From the NCBI RefSeq assembly GCF_949628265.1, contig NC_088788.1, positions 8,928,001 to 8,992,000 of the forward strand: DNA of 64,000 nt, in the 5' to 3' direction. The translations under genes and the position numbers were made by a program. Below, piece after piece: positions 21,591-34,450 of the stretch; the stretch's first letter is position 1; every line of letters begins with the position of its first letter. The notes under the pieces were generated by a model, which saw only the letters and a list, made by a program, of their open reading frames with translations, did no database searches and was not told the origin of the DNA. The DNA comes from Cloeon dipterum. Lineage: Eukaryota > Arthropoda > Insecta > Ephemeroptera > Baetidae.

Positions 21591-24500
21591 CTAAGAGTCA
21601 TTGCACGAGACGGCGTCGGCCACAGTGGACTGAGTGTTGGGAAAGTGCTTGCTCGAGAGGTGGTCGAGCAGAAGTTGCCCAGAGGCGAAGTTGGCGCCGC
21701 AGAACTCGCACGCTGTGTCCGAGCGGTTGCCGCACAGCAGCATCTCCTCGGCCAGGTTGTTGTCAATGTTTTCGCCCCACGACGACAGCTCAGGCAGGCT
21801 CAGGTCGTCGTTGGCGTCCACGTTGTCCAACTGGTTCAGTGACACCCGCCGCAAAATGCTGTCGCTGCTCTCGCTCGACTCGTCCAGCTCGTTCACCAAA
21901 GGTACGAGGGGAAACACCGACGACTCGGACGACGACGCGGCCGCCGATGGCACCTCCTTGTCATGGCTCTTCACGTGTCTCTTCAGACTCTGGCTGCTCG
22001 CCAGCACCTGAAATAAGTTCGTTTGTTTAATACAAAATAAATAAATAAATAACGCAGGTTTTTGCAACCCTGCCGAGGACCGACAGTCTGATACTGACCT
22101 TTTTGCAGATGTGGCAGACGACGTTCTCCGGATGATCAGTCTGAGTGTGGGTGCGCAGCGCGTCAAGGGAGTCGAACGCCTGCTTGCACTTGCGGCATGT
22201 GTAATTGACGCGCCGGGAGCACGTCTGCTTTGTGTGGCGAGCGAGGCTCTGCGCCAGGAAGAAGAGCTTGTCGCACGCCGGACACGGCAGAAGGCTCTCA
22301 GGATGTTGCTCCTTCTTGTGCTTCAGGTAGAGCTTGCGGTCCGATAGATGCTCGCCGCACAACTGGCACACCGTGTCAGCGCCAGGCTGATTCTTGCCCG
22401 CGCAGTTCTGCTGCACGTGCTTGATCAGCAGTTCGTGCGATCCAAACACCTTTAAACAAAAGAAACAAAATTAGATTATTCAATGATGACTACTTGTTTT
22501 GGAGAAGCTAGCGCTTTGCGCTTTAGTGTATTTCGGTCTGTGGTTCGCGACGAAAAAAGACGGCGGAGGTGCAAAAGGGGCGGCACGACAATTGGCCCTG
22601 GGACCGATCTCAGGGTTGGGTACCCTGAAAATGGTCGTCAGGGTAAATCACGTGATAGGGATTTTGAGACCTTTCATTCAAGACATTGTGACTTAAAATA
22701 CATCAATCCGTTGAATTTTTACAAAATAGAAAAGAATTTTCGCATATTGTGCACTGCAAAGGCGAAAAAACTGGAAACAAATTAATTTTTGTATGGGCGC
22801 GAATAACCTCAAAATATGTCACTAGACCGGCATCAGGCCTGCATGTGCGGTGGAACAGGAAAGATCGCAATCTGGGTCCCCGTGCGGGAAAATGGCCAAT
22901 TTTTCATTTCCCATGCAAAATAAGGAAAAAAAACTCGTTTTTTGAACTCCAGAATCAATGAAATCCCTCAATATTCGAGATAAATATATGAATTTAGAGT
23001 CAAAAGATGCGTAACTGAATTCTTCAGAGGGTCTGTGCTGTCGATTTTTGAATACTTATACTAGACCGGAGATATTAATGCTGGCGAATCCCAAAATTGG
23101 TCAAAACCCCAAAAAACGCATAAATTCACATTTAAAAGAAAAGTCGACCATAAATTTTCTATAAATCCCACAAAATCTTCTTCATTCGATACCTATCCAA
23201 GGTGGATAAGCGTCATATCTGGGAAAAATTGGGTTCTGGAGATACAATCTTTTGAATAATTTTAATTTTTCGACTTTTTCTAAATTGGGCAGTTCAAAAA
23301 CTCTTCTTAGTAATTCCAAAAACGCTCCGATTATGGAAAACCGCAGACGGGCGGACGTTCCCAACCAGGGGGCATCGACTGGTGCCAAATTCGTTACCTT
23401 CCAGCCCATAGGGCCCAAGGTGGACCCCGAAAACCTAAATTTTGTAATGTCACATGACACGTTTTTGGGTCTTTAAAAATTAAGAACTCGGCTCCTATGG
23501 GTCGCAGAGGGAAAAGCCATAGTTCATTGTACTTGCCGTGAAATTCTGAGTCGAATGGACCCTGAAGCGGCACCCACCCACCCCCTCCACCCGAAATTCC
23601 CTCAAAATCTGCACACAAAGACTCTTTTTCTCCTGATTTTTTTTGTTTTAAATTCACCTACGGGCCAGAGGGTGATTTGACTTCATAACACCTCATTCGG
23701 CACTGGTAAGCGACAATTAGCCAGGTTTGGCGCCGAAATTCGCGATTTTGGCGTGTTTTTTACACAGGATGATAGAGAAGCGGCTGGATCAGTGAGCCCA
23801 TATGCAAAAACCTTCTAGACTTTCATCAAATAAGCAATGTGTTTAACAGTTGAACGTTCTGTTTCATCTTGAAAATAAATTTTTTTCCCACCTTGCGGCA
23901 CAGCTTGCAGTCCTCCTGGCCTGTGGGAGCAATTTCTGGTAGCACCTCTGGTACAGGTTTCTCCTCCTTTTTCTTCTTTGTCTTGGCAGCCAGCTTCTGC
24001 TTGACCGTCTCCTGTGTCAGCGGCAGAGGCAGTGGCAGTGGCTGCTGCTGGGGCTGTGGAGAAGGCTCATTTGAATGCAGGATCTCCTGCACGATCTTTT
24101 CAAAGTTCTCAGGCATGGGCTGCATCTGCACCACCACTTCCGGTTGAGGAGCGGCGACTGTGGCAACGGCGGCCACAGTGGCGACAGCGACAGAGGCGGT
24201 CGCGCCTCCAGCCACCACCTCACTCTCAGGCACCGCGATCAAGCAATTGATGTTGGTCTTTTGGACCATCTCCTCCAACTCCTTAGTGTTCTGTTCGAGC
24301 TCCTGTTTTATGGCCAGGTCCAGTTTTGGATCGTATTTCATCACCGGCGCTGTGAAAATGGGCAGCATCTGCGTGTTCAGGCTCACTGGCTGCTCGGCCG
24401 GAGTGAATGAAACCACCTGTTCACATATATTTTCCTGCAATTAACGCCAAAATGGATTAAATTCTTGATCGTGTTAAATATATTCATAAAATAAAAATTT

Positions 24501-27500
24501 TTGTTTCCTTTAACTGAAGTCTCTGACAATGAGGAGCTTTTAAAGCTTTGTTATAAGATATTTTTATTTAAAAAAAGGGAATATCTTCAATATCGCATTG
24601 TTCATTGCTGTAAATAACCAAACAAAATTTATTGAGGCTAATAGACGGGGTGTGCATTACAAATAAATATTTTCAAGTTAAAAAAACCAGTTTTTGCACT
24701 GTATATATTGAAATTCCTATTGACCTGTTTCTGTTCAAGCTGGTAAAAGGGGGTCGACTCAAGGCTAGGCATCAGCAACTCGGTTGGGACGGCGTTCGTC
24801 TCTTCTGCGGCAGGCGCGCTGCTTTGCAGGAATGTGATTCTGGCATCAGAGTGCTGCACCGTCTGCAGCGTGTGAAATTGCAGCTCCGACTCGTTCTTCA
24901 GGCCGGAAAACTCGGGCGACACCTGCTGCAGGGGCGCCGAGAGGCTCAGGCTCGTCTGGACCGGACTCGCGCAATCCAGTGGGTTTAGAATATTTTCCGT
25001 TATAGCCATGTTGCCTGCAGGTCGGAGAAAAGCTTTTATTATAAATTATTAGGTTGTCTAAAACTGTGTTTTGATGTAACAATAATAAATAAATCAATCA
25101 AACCCCTGTATCCTTCTTAAAACTGAAAATTTGATTAATTGATTTAATTGGATTACTTTGAAGGAAAAAACTTCATTTGATTTTCCAAAATTATTAGTTC
25201 ATTTTTAAAGATAAAATGAAATTAAGTTGTAAATAACCATATTTTGGAACTACAATATACTTGGGGATACTGAAAAAGCTTTTTGAAAAATTATTAAGAC
25301 CATCATGCTATAATTAACTAATTACCACTTCTTATAGGTTCTGTTGGAAATCGGGAGAAGAAAACTTTTCCCGGAGAAAACAATTTTAAAAACATTTATT
25401 TTATTAAATTAAAAACTATTTTACCTTCCAGGTCGAGGGGTATGTCCATGTCCACAGGGTTGAGGCTATTTAACGACTGGAAGTACATACAAAAGGCGTC
25501 TGATGCGCTGACCGAGTCGGAACCCATCAACTCAGGCTCCACCTGAGACGCAGGAAATGGTGTGTAGGTGGGGTCTGGCAGTGGCCAGCGGTCCTCCTCC
25601 TTAGCAGCCTCGGTTTCTCGAGGAGCCACCGTGGTGGGAATCTCCAGGCCTTCATGCTTCTTCGAATAATGGCTCTTCAGCTGCTTTATGCTTGCGTAGC
25701 TAATGTTACATAGCATGCACCTAAATTTGCAAAATTTGTTACAAAATTTTAGCGGTGTGGATTTGAAGTTTCATTCTATTTATCATATTTTTATTTTGTA
25801 AATAAAAATATGGAAAAATTTATTAGCTTTTAAACCAAGCCAGAACAAACATTAGACGGGAAATGTATTTTTTTCAAAATGTCAAAAAAACACCCACTGA
25901 TTTGTCTAATAGATTTTCCCCTGAAATGAGCACGCACTGTACTTTAAAAGTGATTATTTATGTACCCAAATTTCAGTAAATCGTCTAAATTTTCCAAAAG
26001 AAAAGAATTTTGTTCACAAAAAGAGGGAAAATCATTTTTTTATGATTATGGAAAAAATGTTGCATCCTAACGAACCTAAAAATATTTAATTTTAAATAAA
26101 ACCCACTTGAATTCGCGCACGTCGGGCTTGTGGCAGGTGTCAACATGCTGGTCCATCTTGGCCTTTGTCCTGGTCCTCTTGGCGCAGAGAGAGCACCGGA
26201 AGCGGTCCTTGGGGCCTTTCTGGCCGCTCAAGCCGCCGGGACTGAGCGGCGGGGGACTACTCTTCACCTGGTGTAGCAGCATGTGCCGGTTCAGCTGGCA
26301 CGTGAACACGAACTTCTTGCGGCACTCGTCGTCCGGGCACTCGTTTGGACGCGGCAGCTCCACGTGAGTAGATTGGTGCGCGTGTAGGAAGGCCAGGTTG
26401 GCCGCCTTTGAGCCGCATACCTCGCAACTGACAGGGTCTTTCTGCCGCAGTAAGGTGGCATTGTCCGTCGTAAACTAAAAAGATATTTGAATTAATAAAT
26501 CAATTATTTTATAAATTCTGAAATTGATTAATTATGTATTATTTCTCATGAGTTTTATTTAAAACGAAGTGGACCTTTTTAATTAAACAAACATGATATT
26601 TATAGTTAAAAAAAAATTATTGCTACTTAAGATTAACAAAAAAGAATAATTAAAATGAAAAAAATGTATTACTTTAGATTTTTAATATTTTTTAAATATT
26701 CTAAAATGTAGAAGTAACATACTACTTAAGTTAGAGAAAATATATTTATCAATTTTTGATAAAAATATATTTATATATTCAACATAACCATTTTAAGTTT
26801 AGTTTTAGATTTTACAACCTCAAATTCTCAAAAAAATTGTCTAAATTACGGTAAAAATTTCAAAGCGTTTTAAGTATTCCTTACTTAATTTTTTTAATCC
26901 ATAGAAAAAATCTTATGTCCTCATAACAACAAAAAATGTAGGGTTTCAGATTATAAAAAATTCGTATAACCAAATTTCAAGCAATTTTTACTACAAAAAT
27001 CCTTCACGAACCTTTCAATTAAAAAAAAATACTAAACTTTACAAAATGCCCCCTCTCTGAATTAATAAACCTGGCAAAAATTCAATTATAAATTAATATT
27101 TGCTGACCTGGCAGTCAGAATAGTTGTACTGGACAAAGCCGAGGTGCTTCTTGAAACGGTCCTTGTTGGCGTGCAACGTGAAGCAGTAAGGACACTCGTA
27201 GACCTTGCACTTGGCGTTGTCCAGCGCCCTGTTTGCCTCACGCTCAGAGTTCCGTTCGTGGTTGTTGGTCTGGCCGGCGTGCTTTCCACGCATGTGCTTC
27301 TCGAGAGACTTTTTAGTTTTGCAAACTTTAGGGCACTGCGTGCATGGGAAGTTGACGCACTCGCCACCTCCTGAGTGACCTGAGTCAGCTGGGCTTTTTA
27401 TTTCAATCGCCACGCCATGCACCTCCTGGTTAAACAGAAATGATTTTAAATCAGTTTCTAATTGGTTAAATAAACAACGGAAGTTGTGCTTTCATGGAAA

Positions 27501-30102
27501 TAAATTTTTTTTAAGTGGACTGATATTGAATTTTTTATTTAGAATTTTTTTTAAATGCAAATTAATGATCCTTCGGACCTAATCTGGACGTGTGTTAAAG
27601 AATTCACTTTAAAATAAATTCTAAGGGAAAGGAAAACGCACCGTGACATGTTGCTTGAGTGTGTAGGGCGACCGGAGGCGTGTGTCGCAGATGCTGCACT
27701 TGAGGGAGTGCGTGTCCAAATTCCAGGCGCCCTTGGAAAGGTGGAAGCGAGGGTAGTCGCCCATGGCAGCCGGCGGTGGAGTCGGCTGATGCTGCCTCGC
27801 GCTGTGCAAATTGTTGTAATTGTTGTTGTTGTTCTGGTGATGGGTACGCGAGTGGCAAATTAAGGCGTTGCGTCCGGAGAACTTTTTGGGGCAAGCTGAG
27901 CACTGAAACTCGCAGTCGCCAACCACCGGAGACGTCCTCCCGCTCGAGTTGCCATTCTGCTGCTGCGGCTTGGGGAAATAAAACAACGGCTACATCAGAT
28001 GAGACGATAACTTTACTGTTTAAGACAACAGAACCGAAAGAAAAGAGAAGGGAGAACCAACGAAATTAAAGAGAAAATTAATAATGTTGTGTCAATCTAT
28101 TATCACTGGGATTTTTTTCCTCGGTGATTTTAGAGCGATAAATAAAGATATTATTTAATATTCATACAAGATTTTTTTTACTGGACTTGTCTATTTGACG
28201 GTAATTTTGTCGTTGGAAAATGTTTTAATTTAAAATTGAAACTTTAAGGTGGTCAAGAAAGATCAAAAGAAATGAAAATAAAAACTTCTACCATGGATGT
28301 TTGTATGGAGAAGTGAGCACAGGTGTAAAGAACCATTTCTGTATGTACCAAAGTCAAGAAAACACGATAAAAAGCAATAATAGTGAAGAAGAAACTAATT
28401 GAAGAGTACAAGGAAAACCATTAATCTAACAGCGCCAGCTACCTGCATTTCAATCTTTGATCTCTCTTCAATGATCTTCTGTTCTCTTTGCCACGCAGCC
28501 TCGCACAACTGAAAAAATTCAAATCGAAGGACACAATTTGAAAATGAGTTCCGATAAAATAATAATAATTAAGATCAATTTGCATTTTTTCAGTGTCCGG
28601 CCCGGTGGCCGGAGGGGGTGGGTACTCACAGGGTCCCTCACGAGCAGCACGATGCATGGCTTTATAGCTGGCACCTCTTCCTCATCGTCCGAAGGCTGTT
28701 TGTCCAGCTTGCGCTTGAACTTGGATGACACAAATTCAAGCGACGGAGGATGAGTTTCAGTCTCGTAGAAGGAGTAGACATCCCTCTTCGCGGCCATTTT
28801 CGCTTTGTCCTTAATGGCCTCTTTGATGGCTTTGCTCCGCGCGCTCTGAAACCGGACAGGGCCAGGTAAGACAAAAATGGCACCAAAATTCGGCAAACAA
28901 ATTGTCGAAGGACAATCGGTCGGCGCGGCGCCGACGGCGGAGACGCGAGCGTCACCGCCGGTGGTCCACTGCGTGCGGATGTAGGGATTTTTGGCGTGTC
29001 TACTGCAACGGGACCAGCACGGAGTCTGTGTTTTAAATGCCGTGGCAGGGCTAAGCGGAGGAGGCGGCGGCGTCGCCGACGGCGCCGCCGAGCTCCGCGG
29101 GGGACGTTCGGCCAGTCGGGGGGCTCACCTAGAGCAGCATGGACATGGCCCTGAGGACCGAAATTCGGGGGGAGTGAGATGCGGCACTCACGTTTGGGGG
29201 ACCGACGGCCCGTTTAGGCAGACGCCATCTTGCTTGTTTACATCGCCAGCTGCTAGTACCGAGGAGCAGTGCCCTCTCGCGGCACCTGTCAGCGCTAATA
29301 CATGTTCCAAATTCACAATTCACATCACCCGGATGGATTTCTCTAATATAGTTTACGCGGTCGGGGTAGAAAACGACGCTACTGGCGTACACTGTAACTG
29401 GTGACCAGGGCCAACTAGCAACTCGACCAGGCCTGTGTCGTTTCATTCGGAATAATTCGATTCTGTCTCCCTGCCAACAAAATAAATTTGACCATTTTGG
29501 AACGAAATAAAATGTAAAATTTTAAGAAAATTGTTTGAAGAAAAAATAAAACCGGAAACTAATCCAAAATCAAAAACCTTTTTGTTTTAATTCGATTCGT
29601 TAAATTAAATGCATCAAACCGTATCCCTGAGAAGCACAAAAATTTTGAATCGTTTGGAAGGTTGGAAAAGGGTGTTAGTCGAAAAATTATAGTCCAGGCC
29701 AAAAAAAAAAACAAAAACTGTAATTTCAATTAAAATTCAAAAAAATCATTGTTTTATGATGGTTTTCTTCATTTACGTAACTGAATCGAATTGTTGGCAG
29801 GGAGACAGAATTGAATTATTCCGAATGAAACGACACAGGCCCGGTCGAGTTGCTAGGTGGCCCTGGTCCATTACCGGGATCTATTTTCCCCCAATATGTA
29901 ATTTCACTCGTGCACACGTTGGGCACGCCGACAGAAACCACGTTCAATCTAAATCGCGCAGTGAATAATTAACCGTTAAATAAGATGCGTTGTTGACTTT
30001 TTGAAATGGTGTACTACTTACCCTTGCTCTGCCCTCCCGCATTTCCGCCTTCCTTGCCATCGCTTTTTGCAGCATAGTCATGGGCAACTTGCTCTTCGGC
30101 AT
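21591..30102 (-). CDS. Multi C2H2 zinc-finger protein, complete gene, 11 coding exons
   Basis: Coding exons from 5': 30022-30102 (ATG at 30102), 28630-28845, 28443-28508, 27642-27968, 27108-27425, 26107-26474, 25425-25720, 24725-25014, 23892-24434, 22099-22449, 21591-22007 (stop at 21591). All junctions have GT/AG borders and keep the frame; the protein is about 1090 residues. The N-terminus is basic (MPKSKLPMTMLQ, then SARSKAIKEAIKDKAK). About 13 C2H2 or C2HC fingers follow, for example FQCSACPKKFSGRNALICH, FRCSLCAKRTRTKAKMDQH and YTCRKCKQAFDSLDALRTH. A Pro/Gln/Ala-rich, finger-free middle lies at 23892-25014. Several introns cut inside fingers. It is probably a nuclear DNA-binding regulator. 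I cannot assign an orthologue. The acceptor at 27968 is ambiguous with 27962, which would remove two residues. Confidence 0.85.
22450..23891 (-). other. Intron of the zinc-finger gene (1.44 kb)
   Basis: Bounded by the donor after CKLCRK at 23892 and the acceptor before VFGSHE at 22449, interrupting a zinc finger between its two cysteines and two histidines. It is longer than most neighbours. It has a GC-richer part at 22530-22680 and 23340-23600 that may be an old insertion. No coding domain was seen in it. Confidence 0.6.
28846..30021 (-). other. Intron 1 of the zinc-finger gene, GC-rich 3' half
   Basis: Contains the inverted-repeat MITE at 29397-29880 and a GC-rich stretch at 28915-29170 with repeated GGCGCCGACGGCG-type sequence. 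The frame open at 29129-29446 comes partly from the MITE arm. The TAG before the GTGAGC near 29127 stops that frame, so I do not count it as a coding exon. It might be an alternative 5' untranslated exon. Confidence 0.4.
29397..29880. mobile_element. Inverted-repeat (foldback) MITE in intron 1
   Basis: The arms 29405-29480 and 29795-29875 are inverted copies: CCAGGGCCAACTAGCAACTC on one side and its complement on the other, continuing through GTGTCGTTTCATTCGGAATAATTCGA. The spacer of about 300 bases is AT-rich. The CAGGG ends resemble hAT termini, but no matching 8-base flanks were found. Confidence 0.7.
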
Positions 30103-30129
30103 ACTGGATACGAATAAAGTCCTTGGACT
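30022..30129 (-). other. Start exon of the zinc-finger gene
   Basis: A TTTCAG acceptor-like site ends at 30130 and a perfect GTAAGT donor follows at 30021. From the ATG at 30102 the frame runs MPKSKLPMTMLQKAMARKAE and on to the donor, ending in phase 0, which is exactly what the next exon (28630-28845, starting AGC GCG) requires. If the acceptor is used, an upstream non-coding exon exists. Otherwise the 5' untranslated region simply continues. An alternative start at Met 28797 in the next exon is possible but less likely. Confidence 0.65.
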
Positions 30130-30339
30130 CTGAAATCTGTCATAAAATGGGTGCCGGTTAATAGTAGAGCTGACTCAGAGGCTGCAAAGAAAACGCCTGA
30201 CGTCTGAACCAGTTCAAGATTTCGTCAGTTATGAAGCAAAAATCGCATATCGCGTGCAGTCTGCAGTGCGCGTTTAAACAGAGCGTCAGCAGGTACAGTT
30301 TTTGAACAACTCTCTCACCGCCAAAATGCATACCCTATG

Positions 30340-31135
30340 CTTACACCCTCTAGCGAGAGAAAAAGGTTTCAGGACCTTCTGTTAGTTTTGCAGGGTGATA
30401 TATTATTATGCACCCCTACGACTCAGACTCCCCTGCTGTTTCTTTCTGTAAGCTGTTATTGTTGTCTATTCTGTGTCCTAAAGCCGAGGCACAAAGGCCA
30501 TTATTTGAAGAGAGAGCTGACCATGAGAATACCCACGTTTTGCTTGTATTTTGCTGAACCTAGTTGTCTGACCTACGAGCGAGGGGAAGAAAATATTACA
30601 TTCATTCATTCATACATTTTCTCCTCTTGAGAGAATCTCGCTTATTGAAAACAAGTTCGTTTATTTATGCAAAGAACAAAATTCACACACATAATTAACC
30701 TGTAATATTAACTCGTGGAAAAATATTAGAGCTGGTGAATATTTTTTAAGATTGATTAAAAAATTACAGGGAGGGTGAGGGACGAAATTGATTTGAATCA
30801 AAAATGACGAACCCACTTTAAGACGTTGATTTACTTCTAAAACAAACAAATTCTGACTCTGTCCTGATTTTTTTTTAAATAACAAAGGAACAGTTCTGCG
30901 TAATTTTAAGAACTTAATATTAATCGGTGGATCCACGGAAGACAGCACGCAGTGGCGTTTGTGCTAAGGAGTGAATGCGCGGGAAATATTGCGCCGCAAC
31001 AATGTTCCAATTAAAATTTAGAAATTATTGTGGCACAAAATTTTGGGGCCCCTTTGCAATTTTTATTCCTTTCTTTCACCTTTTTTCCGCAATGAATTCC
31101 AATTTCGAAGGTCGGGATTTATGAGGACTGCCAGA
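30340..31135 (+). repeat. Dispersed repeat, copy 2 (related to 33530-34375 and 2480-3490)
   Basis: The blocks CAAGTTCGTTTATTTATGCA, AATATTAGAGCTGGTGAATA, AACCCACTTTAAGACGTTGA and the 30960-31135 stretch match 33770-34375 in order. The 97-codon frame at 30337-30630 is broken in the other copies, so it is not treated as a gene. Confidence 0.6.
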
Positions 31136-31139
31136 TGCC

Positions 31140-32715
31140 CGGGCAGGATTTACCCTAATGACGCAATAAGGACCCGCTTTTTCCCGGTATTTTAAATCAT
31201 CTCATTGCTTGAGCGCTCCTGGACTCGATAATCAGGGCCCGAGTGCGCCCTTCCACGGTGTAAAAGAGAAAAACAATTAAAATTTTATTTTCTGAGAATT
31301 TTAATATCAGCAGTATTTTTATTTGCATTTTAATATTTTATTTTTTGCATTTTAATTATTATTATGTATTCTGCAAAAGAAAAAATCTAACTGTCGAAGA
31401 AACTTTTATCACTCCGATCGCAAATTTCCTCAACAGTGCATTTTTTTAAATTTTCAATTTCTGCCTCAATTTGTAAAAAATAAGATTTTTTGAAGTCGAG
31501 GTTATAAAAAATTTGTATACAGAGAGAGCCTCTTTTAATAGCTTCATAGGCTGTAATTGATAATAATTGACATAATTCAATTGCAAATTACAGCAGCCAG
31601 CAGGCCTTTGGTGGAAATGACGAATCCTTAAATGGCCAGGATGAACAAAAGCCGTACATCAGCTCTACCTCAACCACGTAATAACATAAATAATGTTCTT
31701 TTAATATTGTTGTCTACTTGTCTCAATTTGTCGTATTGATTTTAGATTCATGATATATTGATTTTTTTAACATTTGTAATTGTTTTTTTAAAGCAATATA
31801 CATTTTTGTAAACAATTCATTCCAGAGAGTAATTTTCAGAAAGAAAATAATTGAACATTAGTTTATTTTTTCTGTTCTGACTGACCTAATTTTGGTACCT
31901 TCATCACCATTTATTTAATTTTCATTTACAGAATTCAGGATGGTCATCCTCAAAACGCAGGGACGAATTGGGTGACTCAGCCACTATCATATTTATCCAT
32001 TCCCGAGGGGCATACTCCCATGCTCCATGTTGGCAGGTAACAGCCATAATCATTAAATTTTTTATTATTTATTATTATTAAAGTTTTATCGGCAGCAATT
32101 GCAGCAATAAAAGCCTGAAGATTCTCAGCAAAAAATATTTTTTCGCAAGTTTTTCCGCGATTTTGCGCATTTATTTCGAAGCACATGCGTTTTTATTTGA
32201 GTTGCAAACATTGCCAGCAAGAAACTAGTTAAAATTAAAAAAACGCTTTTAACCAAATTTGCGAGTTTTCCCCAAAGTGCCCGCTAAAAATTTTTCTTGA
32301 TTTACCCTTTTAAAGAGTATAACTGAAATAGAGCTTCATGCGCAGTAGATAATAATAATTGAAATTATTCTTTTACAAATTCCAGCAACCAGCAGACCTT
32401 TGGTGGAGATCATGAAACCAAAAATGTTTGGGTTAGCGCAAAGACGCTTCTTCACAACATCGTTACATCCTCTACCACGTAATGTCATAATTTAAAAATT
32501 TTACTCAAAAAATATTAATTAAATACAAAACAAACTTTTAATCAGTTAAGAACCAACGGTGCTCAGCGATCAAGTAATCTAATTTGTTTCTTAGAATCAA
32601 AGGAACAAAATTTAAAGTATGAAAAAATTTTTATATCATTTATTGCCAATTTTTAAGAAACAAATTTTCAAATTCAGCTCCTTTTTTCCACTAGAGATGT
32701 TCAATTCGATTATTT
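31140..32715. repeat. Long inverted duplication of 1-1560
   Basis: Base by base the reverse complement of 31140-32715 follows 1-1560 with only scattered differences, in introns as well as exons. The copies lie about 30 kb apart. The left copy continues beyond the window edge. The high similarity of introns implies either a recent duplication or gene conversion. Confidence 0.75.
31594..32478 (+). pseudogene. Inverted fragment of the phase-2 exon array
   Basis: Three exon blocks at 31594-31677, 31932-32036 and 32386-32478 have AG acceptors and GT donors, phase 2 on both sides and lengths 84, 105 and 93. They encode nearly the same peptides as the minus-strand blocks 1031-1114, 674-778 and 232-324. 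The whole segment 31140-32715 is the inverted copy of 1-1560. To the right it continues to about 32790 with similarity to the intron at 8765-9080 and then stops before any PEF exon. Frames are intact, so it is a truncated gene fragment without evident decay inside the exons. Confidence 0.6.
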
Positions 32716-32905
32716 CCACTGATAAAGCCAAATAAATCATATAATTAATCTTTTGATACAATTACTTTTATATCAAGTCTAGGAATAGTATTTGTGAACA
32801 TTTGGCCCAGACTGGCGCCAAATTTTTGTCCGGGAACTGTTGATTTTCGCGGCCACCGAGCAAAAGCGGCCCACAACGCCCCCCCCCCCCCTCGATTGAA
32901 ATTAA

Positions 32906-33076
32906 AGGCAGCTTCCTCGGTGGATCGTGGGCTGTTTATTTTTCCGTATTTCTATACAGAAATAACATCGTGCTCAGCCCCCGGACGGGACAGGAAACTC
33001 ACGAATTAGTTGAGCAGGAATTTTCTGTAGAAATACGGAAAAATAAACAGCTCTATATTCACCGAGAAATTACGGA
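32906..33076. repeat. Short inverted repeat (hairpin)
   Basis: GCTGTTTATTTTTCCGTATT near 32930 pairs with AATACGGAAAAATAAACAGC near 33033, and the pairing extends outward through CTCGGTG/CACCGAG. The loop is about 65 bases. It lies just after a run of 14 cytosines at about 32879-32891. It may be a small foldback MITE; no target duplication was identified. Confidence 0.5.
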
Positions 33077-33219
33077 TGGAGCGTGATGTCCCGTCTAAAT
33101 TTAGTTGACAATTATCAAGAAAATAACCATCTAAAATTCACAGCCCTATACATCAATAATCGACCTATCCTGGCCCTATTTTGGAAAACTGGGAGAAATT
33201 GACAACTGAGTAAGGAACA

Positions 33220-34375
33220 TATCCAGGGTTCCCTTGTTAGTCAAAAGCACGCGCGCCAGGAAAAAAAATCATCTAACTTTCCCAACCCAAATAGAGTCAC
33301 AAACAAAGCGTATTTTCTTGCATTATTAAAAAATTTGAGAAGCAAAGTGAGTTAAAAATCACTTACATTGATTCCAGAGAAAGCCGGGGTAAAGACTGGT
33401 TACAATAACAGCTTTTCGACTCAGTATTAGCGTATATCCGCGTTAAATCAGGATGTGCGCTCGCTCAAAGTACGAACAGAACTGAGAGCAACTATGAGAA
33501 CAATTTAGACCTTGGGTTTAGTTCTGTGTTGCAGGATGATATTTTGGTTGTACATCCTACGACTCAGATATTCCCCTGCTGTTTATTTACTCTGCTATTG
33601 TTGTCTATTCTGTGCCCAAAAGTCTCGGCAAAAAAGGCTGTTTGAAGAGAGAATTGACAATATGAGAATAACACACATTTTTCTTGCATTTTTCTTGCTA
33701 TCGATTGTAATTTTTGTTGCCTGGCCACCCAGTGAGAAGAAGAAAATATTTCATTCATGAAACACTTCGCTTATTGAAAACAAGTTCGTTTATTTATACA
33801 AAGAACAAAATTCACACACATAATTAACCTTTAATATTAACTCGTGGAAAAATATTAGAGCTGATGAATATTTTTAGGCTTGATTAAAATTACGTGGAGG
33901 ATGAGGGACGAAATTCAGCTTAGGGGTAGTAGGCAAGGGGCGGCCTGCGTAAAGGCACATGTAATGAAACACAATTTTAACATTTAAAATTTGGTTATTT
34001 AATTATTTCGCAATTGGGCCAAATTGATTTGAATCAAAAATAACAAACCGACTTTAAGATGTTGATTTACTTCTAAAACAAACAAATTCTGACTCTGTCC
34101 TGATTTTATTTTGAAATAACTAAGGAACAGTTCTGCGTAATTTTAAGAACTTAATATCAATCGGTGGATACACGGAAGACCCAGTAGCGTTTGTTCTACG
34201 TTTTAAGGAGTGAATGCGCGGGAAATATTGCGCCATACCAATGTTCCAATTAAAATTTAGAAATTACTGTGGCACAAAATTTTGGGGGCCCCTTTGCGAT
34301 TTTTATTCCTTTCTTTCATCTTTTTTTCGCAATGAATCCTGATTTCGAAGGTCGGGATTTATGAGAACTGCCAAG
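33220..34375 (+). repeat. Dispersed repeat, copy 3
   Basis: Uninterrupted copy of the repeat found at 2190-3490 and 30340-31135. It includes the continuous CACTTCGCTTATTGAAAACA junction that defines the SINE insertion in copy 1. It ends close to the sequence shared with 44006-44087. Confidence 0.6.
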
Positions 34376-34450
34376 TGCCAAGCACGGCTATTGTGCTTCC
34401 ATGTGTGATTGTTGCCTAACATGTGATACGAGATGACAAACCTGGACCGT

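Noticed and set aside
21449..22030. Plus-strand frame of 193 codons, rich in Arg and Ser
   Set aside because: It lies opposite the last exon of the zinc-finger gene. The minus-strand frame has zinc-finger motifs and splice borders; this one is a shadow.
29129..29446. Possible upstream coding exon of the zinc-finger gene
   Set aside because: It ends in a TAG before the putative donor and starts inside a MITE arm. The exon at 30022-30102 fits the phase and has a better start.
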